Below are positions 61,551 through 64,000 of a stretch of 64,000 nucleotides of DNA, piece after piece (positions within the stretch are counted from its first letter, which is position 1; the number at the start of each line of letters is the position of its first letter). The translations under genes and the position numbers were made by a program. The notes beneath the pieces were generated by a model, which had not been told where the DNA came from, ran no database searches, and saw only the letters and a list, made by a program, of their open reading frames with translations. The DNA comes from CANKHA01 sp963750965 (lineage in GTDB: Bacteria; Pseudomonadota; Alphaproteobacteria; Rhizobiales; Xanthobacteraceae). The DNA lies in NCBI GenBank assembly GCA_963750965.1, contig CAVVSK010000016.1, forward strand, positions 124,001 to 188,000, written 5' to 3'.

Positions 61551-62786
61551 ATGCATGACACCACCAGCCAAGATCACTGGCATGAGCCGAGCGGCAACCA
61601 GAAGGCAGGCCTTGGCACGTTCAAGCGTGTCACCACGCCCTACGACAAATTCATGGAGGAGCAGGAGATACCGATCGTCCGTGCGGTCGGCGTCAGCAGG
61701 GTGCAGGATCTTCCACTGAAGCCGTGGAAGCGAATGGGCGGGAAGGGATCATTCATCCAGCTCTGGGGCACCGAGGGCCTGTGGGGCTCTTATGTGGTCG
61801 AAGTGCCCGGCGCCGGTGCGCTGAATGTCGAGAAGCATTTGTATGAAGAGCAATATTTGGTGGTCGAAGGGCGGGGCACCACGGAAGTCTGGCAAGAGGA
61901 TGGAAAGAAGCACGTGTTCGAATGGCAAAAAGGATCGCTCTTTGCAATTCCTTTGAACACCTATCATCGCATCGTGAATGCCTCCTCTTCGCCGGCGCTT
62001 CTGCTCGGCGGCACGACCGCGCCGCCGGCGATGAACCTCTACGACAACAACGATTTCGTATTCAACAACAGTTACGTGTTCACGGATCGCTTCGACGGCA
62101 GCCAGGATTACTTCAAACCGAAGGATGATCTAGCGCCCGATCCGGTGCGTGGCCTGGCAATGCGCCGCACCAACATCGTTCCGGACATCGTCAAATGCGA
62201 GCTGCCGCTCGATAACCGGCGTTCACCGGGATATCGCCGCATCGAACCGCATATGGCGGGCAACCGTTTCTATATGTGGATCGGGCAACACGAGACGGGG
62301 CGGTATTCGAAAGCGCACAAGCATGCATCTGCCGCTGTGCTCATTTGCGTCAAGGGGAAGGGATATACCTATACCTGGCCTTCTGAGATTGGGCCGACGC
62401 CCTGGCGGGACGGGAAGGCTGACCAAGTTTTTCGGGTCGACTATGAGCCGGTTGGCATGGTCAGTGCCGCCCCTATGAGCGGGGACTGGTTTCACCAGCA
62501 TTTCGGCACGAGCAAGGAAGCTCTGAGACTGACGGCCTGGTTCGGCGCCAACAACTCACGCTCTCGCAAGCCCGGCCGTCCGGGCGAGAAGCAGAAGGAT
62601 TTGGGCGCAATCGATATCAGAGACGGTGGCTCCGCCATCCCCTATGACGAAGAGGATCCGTACGTCCGGCAGGAATATGAGGCGACGCTTGCCAAAGAGG
62701 GCGCCGCTTCACGGATGGAGGGCTGGCTTTACGAGAAACCGAAGCCAGGAGAGGATCGGCCGATGATGGATTTTGTCGGCCTTTAA
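61551..62786 (+). CDS. bicupin domain protein, copy 2 (tandem paralogue)
   Basis: 411 residues, most of it alignable with copy 1 from DHWHEPSGNQKAGLG to the end. Shared blocks: GTEGLWGSYVVEVPGAGALN, RGLAMRRTNIVPDIVKCELP, SKAHKHASAAVLICVKGKGY and MSGDWFHQHFGTSKEAL. Metal-binding His residues are present in both copies. It also ends with an acidic tail differing from copy 1. The two copies may form a hetero-oligomer or act on different substrates. Confidence 0.8.
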   Translation: MHDTTSQDHWHEPSGNQKAGLGTFKRVTTPYDKFMEEQEIPIVRAVGVSRVQDLPLKPWKRMGGKGSFIQLWGTEGLWGSYVVEVPGAGALNVEKHLYEEQYLVVEGRGTTEVWQEDGKKHVFEWQKGSLFAIPLNTYHRIVNASSSPALLLGGTTAPPAMNLYDNNDFVFNNSYVFTDRFDGSQDYFKPKDDLAPDPVRGLAMRRTNIVPDIVKCELPLDNRRSPGYRRIEPHMAGNRFYMWIGQHETGRYSKAHKHASAAVLICVKGKGYTYTWPSEIGPTPWRDGKADQVFRVDYEPVGMVSAAPMSGDWFHQHFGTSKEALRLTAWFGANNSRSRKPGRPGEKQKDLGAIDIRDGGSAIPYDEEDPYVRQEYEATLAKEGAASRMEGWLYEKPKPGEDRPMMDFVGL

Positions 62787-62878
62787 GGTAGCAATCGGCT
62801 GCGCGGCTGCTGGAAGGTCGACACCTGCGACGGTCTCGGCTAAATCATCATAAACACCCAGCATAGAGAGGAAACGCA

Positions 62879-63718
62879 ATGCCGGACGTTATTGAATCGC
62901 TCAATAACCTCGAGACCGTGAAAATTGAACGCGAGGAGGGGGTCACCTTTCTTATCTTGAACCGCCCGGAGCAGCGCAACGCAATGAGTCCGCAGCTGCA
63001 TCGTGAAATGTATCAGGCGCTCGAAGAGCTTGCAGAGGATGACGAGACAAAGGTGATCGTGATCACCGGGGCCGGCAAAGCATTCTGCGCCGGCCAGGAT
63101 TTGAAGCTTTATTTCCGGGCGAACGAAGACAATCCCAAGGCGCGCGCCCGCGCGCGGCGCGAGTCTCACGGCTGGCGCTGGGAGAAACTGTCGAAATACC
63201 CGAAGCCGACCATCGCGATGGTGAACGGCTTTTGTTTCGGCGGCGCCTTTACCGCCGTCTGCGCCTGCGATTTTGTGATCGCGGCCGACGAGGCGACGTT
63301 CGGCCTCTCGGAAGTGAACTGGGGAATCATCCCCGGCGGCGTCGTTGCCTGGAACGTGGTGCGCGTGCTCGGGTATCGCGATGCCATGTGGTACGCAGCC
63401 ACGGGAGAAACTTTCGACGGCAAAAAAGCCGTCGAAATAAAGTTCGCCAACAAATCAGTGCCGCTGGAAAAATTGCGGCATGAAACGATGGAGCTTGCCC
63501 GCTCACTCATGAAGAAGAGCCCGCACGCGCTGCGCTATACCAAGGAAGCGATCCGCGCGGTGCGGGACATGAACGTCGACCAGGCCGCCGATTATCTGGA
63601 GGCAAAGAGCGACGCGCTTAAATTCCGTGACCCGGAAAAGGGGCGTGAGAAGGCGATGAAGCAATTCATCGACGAGAAAAGCTTCAAGCCGGGATTCGGC
63701 GATTTCGCGCGGCGTTGA
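62879..63718 (+). CDS. hydroxycinnamoyl-CoA hydratase/lyase-like crotonase
   Basis: Crotonase-family enzyme. 279 residues: LILNRPEQRNAMSPQLHREM, VIVITGAGKAFCAGQDLKLY (oxyanion hole), IAMVNGFCFGGAFTAV and FGLSEVNWGIIPGG with the catalytic Glu, in the arrangement of 4-hydroxycinnamoyl-CoA hydratase/lyase (Ech/FerB), which splits feruloyl-CoA to vanillin and acetyl-CoA. Compared with the Pseudomonas enzyme (from memory) the Ser of the GGGFS segment is Thr, and the Tyr of DYLY (Y239) is Glu (E241), so substrate contacts differ. GAGAGGAAACGCA precedes the ATG. Confidence 0.82.
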   Translation: MPDVIESLNNLETVKIEREEGVTFLILNRPEQRNAMSPQLHREMYQALEELAEDDETKVIVITGAGKAFCAGQDLKLYFRANEDNPKARARARRESHGWRWEKLSKYPKPTIAMVNGFCFGGAFTAVCACDFVIAADEATFGLSEVNWGIIPGGVVAWNVVRVLGYRDAMWYAATGETFDGKKAVEIKFANKSVPLEKLRHETMELARSLMKKSPHALRYTKEAIRAVRDMNVDQAADYLEAKSDALKFRDPEKGREKAMKQFIDEKSFKPGFGDFARR

Positions 63719-63723
63719 GCGGG

Positions 63724-64000
63724 ATGACAGCACGGGCAGGCAGAGCAATGCCGGTGGACCGGACCGCGCAGGTTCGCGCGCTGCTCAATCCGCGCAACAT
63801 CGTCATCCTCGGAGCAACGGACAAGCTGGGAAACTGGCCGCAGCGGGTGTGGCGCAATCTCAATCGTTATGGGTTCAAGGGACCCGTATTTCCGATGAAC
63901 CCGAGCCGGGACACGGTTTGGGAGACGCGCTGCTATCGCAGCTTTGACGAACTGCCGGAGCCCCCGGATCACGTCATCATCCTGATCCCCGCGCGCTTCG
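63724..64000 (+). CDS. NDP-forming acyl-CoA synthetase, N-terminal part (cut by window end)
   Basis: The frame from ATG 63724 (or ATG 63748) runs open to the window end. The CoA-binding domain of ADP-forming acyl-CoA synthetases is visible: RALLNPRNIVILGATDKLGN, PVFPMNPSRDTVWETRCYRS and DHVIILIPARF. Feruloyl-CoA synthetase FerA of Sphingobium belongs to this class, so with the hydratase/lyase just upstream (5-base gap) a ferulate-activation role is plausible. The remainder lies outside the window. Confidence 0.78.
   Translation, partial: MTARAGRAMPVDRTAQVRALLNPRNIVILGATDKLGNWPQRVWRNLNRYGFKGPVFPMNPSRDTVWETRCYRSFDELPEPPDHVIILIPARF

Overview
The window looks like chromosomal DNA of an alphaproteobacterium of the order Hyphomicrobiales, most like Bradyrhizobium and its relatives. 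This is inferred from the gene content: a Rhizobiales-type tad/cpa pilus locus, DUF1236 and DUF3606 proteins, TTT-family (Bug) solute-binding proteins, PAS_7-type sensors, and an RNA polymerase alpha C-terminal domain copy of alphaproteobacterial type. No rRNA, tRNA, CRISPR array or intact transposase was found.

Layout. 0-1 kb: decayed sequence with a PAP2-like remnant and tiny membrane ORFs. 1.1-2.0 kb: acyltransferase 3. 2.2-14.5 kb: a full tad (type IVc) pilus locus (cpaA, flp pilin, cpaB, cpaC, lipoprotein, TadG/TadE-like pseudopilins, cpaE, cpaF, tadB, tadC, tadD), then an L,D-transpeptidase and small membrane/secreted proteins. Most genes from 2.6 to 18.4 kb carry one or more single-base frameshifts, while the protein sequence resumes perfectly in another frame. 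16.7-17.8 kb: PHB-depolymerase-family esterase. 18.0-21.6 kb: sulfur oxidation (fccAB, soxXYZA). 21.7-24.4 kb: a periplasmic molybdenum hydroxylase (IorAB-like). 24.6-28.3 kb: small Rhizobiales hypotheticals and a collagen-like lipoprotein. 28.4-33.6 kb: an archaic (Csu/SCPU) chaperone-usher fimbria. 33.8-42.4 kb: four signalling proteins (three chemoreceptors and one GGDEF-EAL protein).

42.6-48.4 kb is an accessory island of lower GC. It holds a GIY-YIG nuclease domain fused to a copy of the RNA polymerase alpha C-terminal domain, a DUF5343 gene split in two and coupled to a Swt1-type HEPN protein, two more small proteins with an RX4H HEPN-like motif, and several zinc-ribbon and hypothetical ORFs. 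This is the best candidate for an undescribed (defence-like or toxin-like) system.

48.7-49.7 kb: DUF808 membrane protein. 49.8-59.0 kb: a seven-gene minus-strand catabolic operon (Fe3+-type ABC importer, enolase-superfamily enzyme, CapA-family phosphoesterase, ornithine-cyclodeaminase-family and MmgE/PrpD-family enzymes). 59.2-64 kb: a divergent plus-strand cluster (TTT binding protein, two tandem bicupins, hydroxycinnamoyl-CoA hydratase/lyase-like enzyme, start of an NDP-forming acyl-CoA synthetase) that resembles a ferulate-type side-chain degradation unit. The divergent region between them carries a promoter with an embedded palindrome. I recognised no dedicated transcription-factor gene in the 64 kb.
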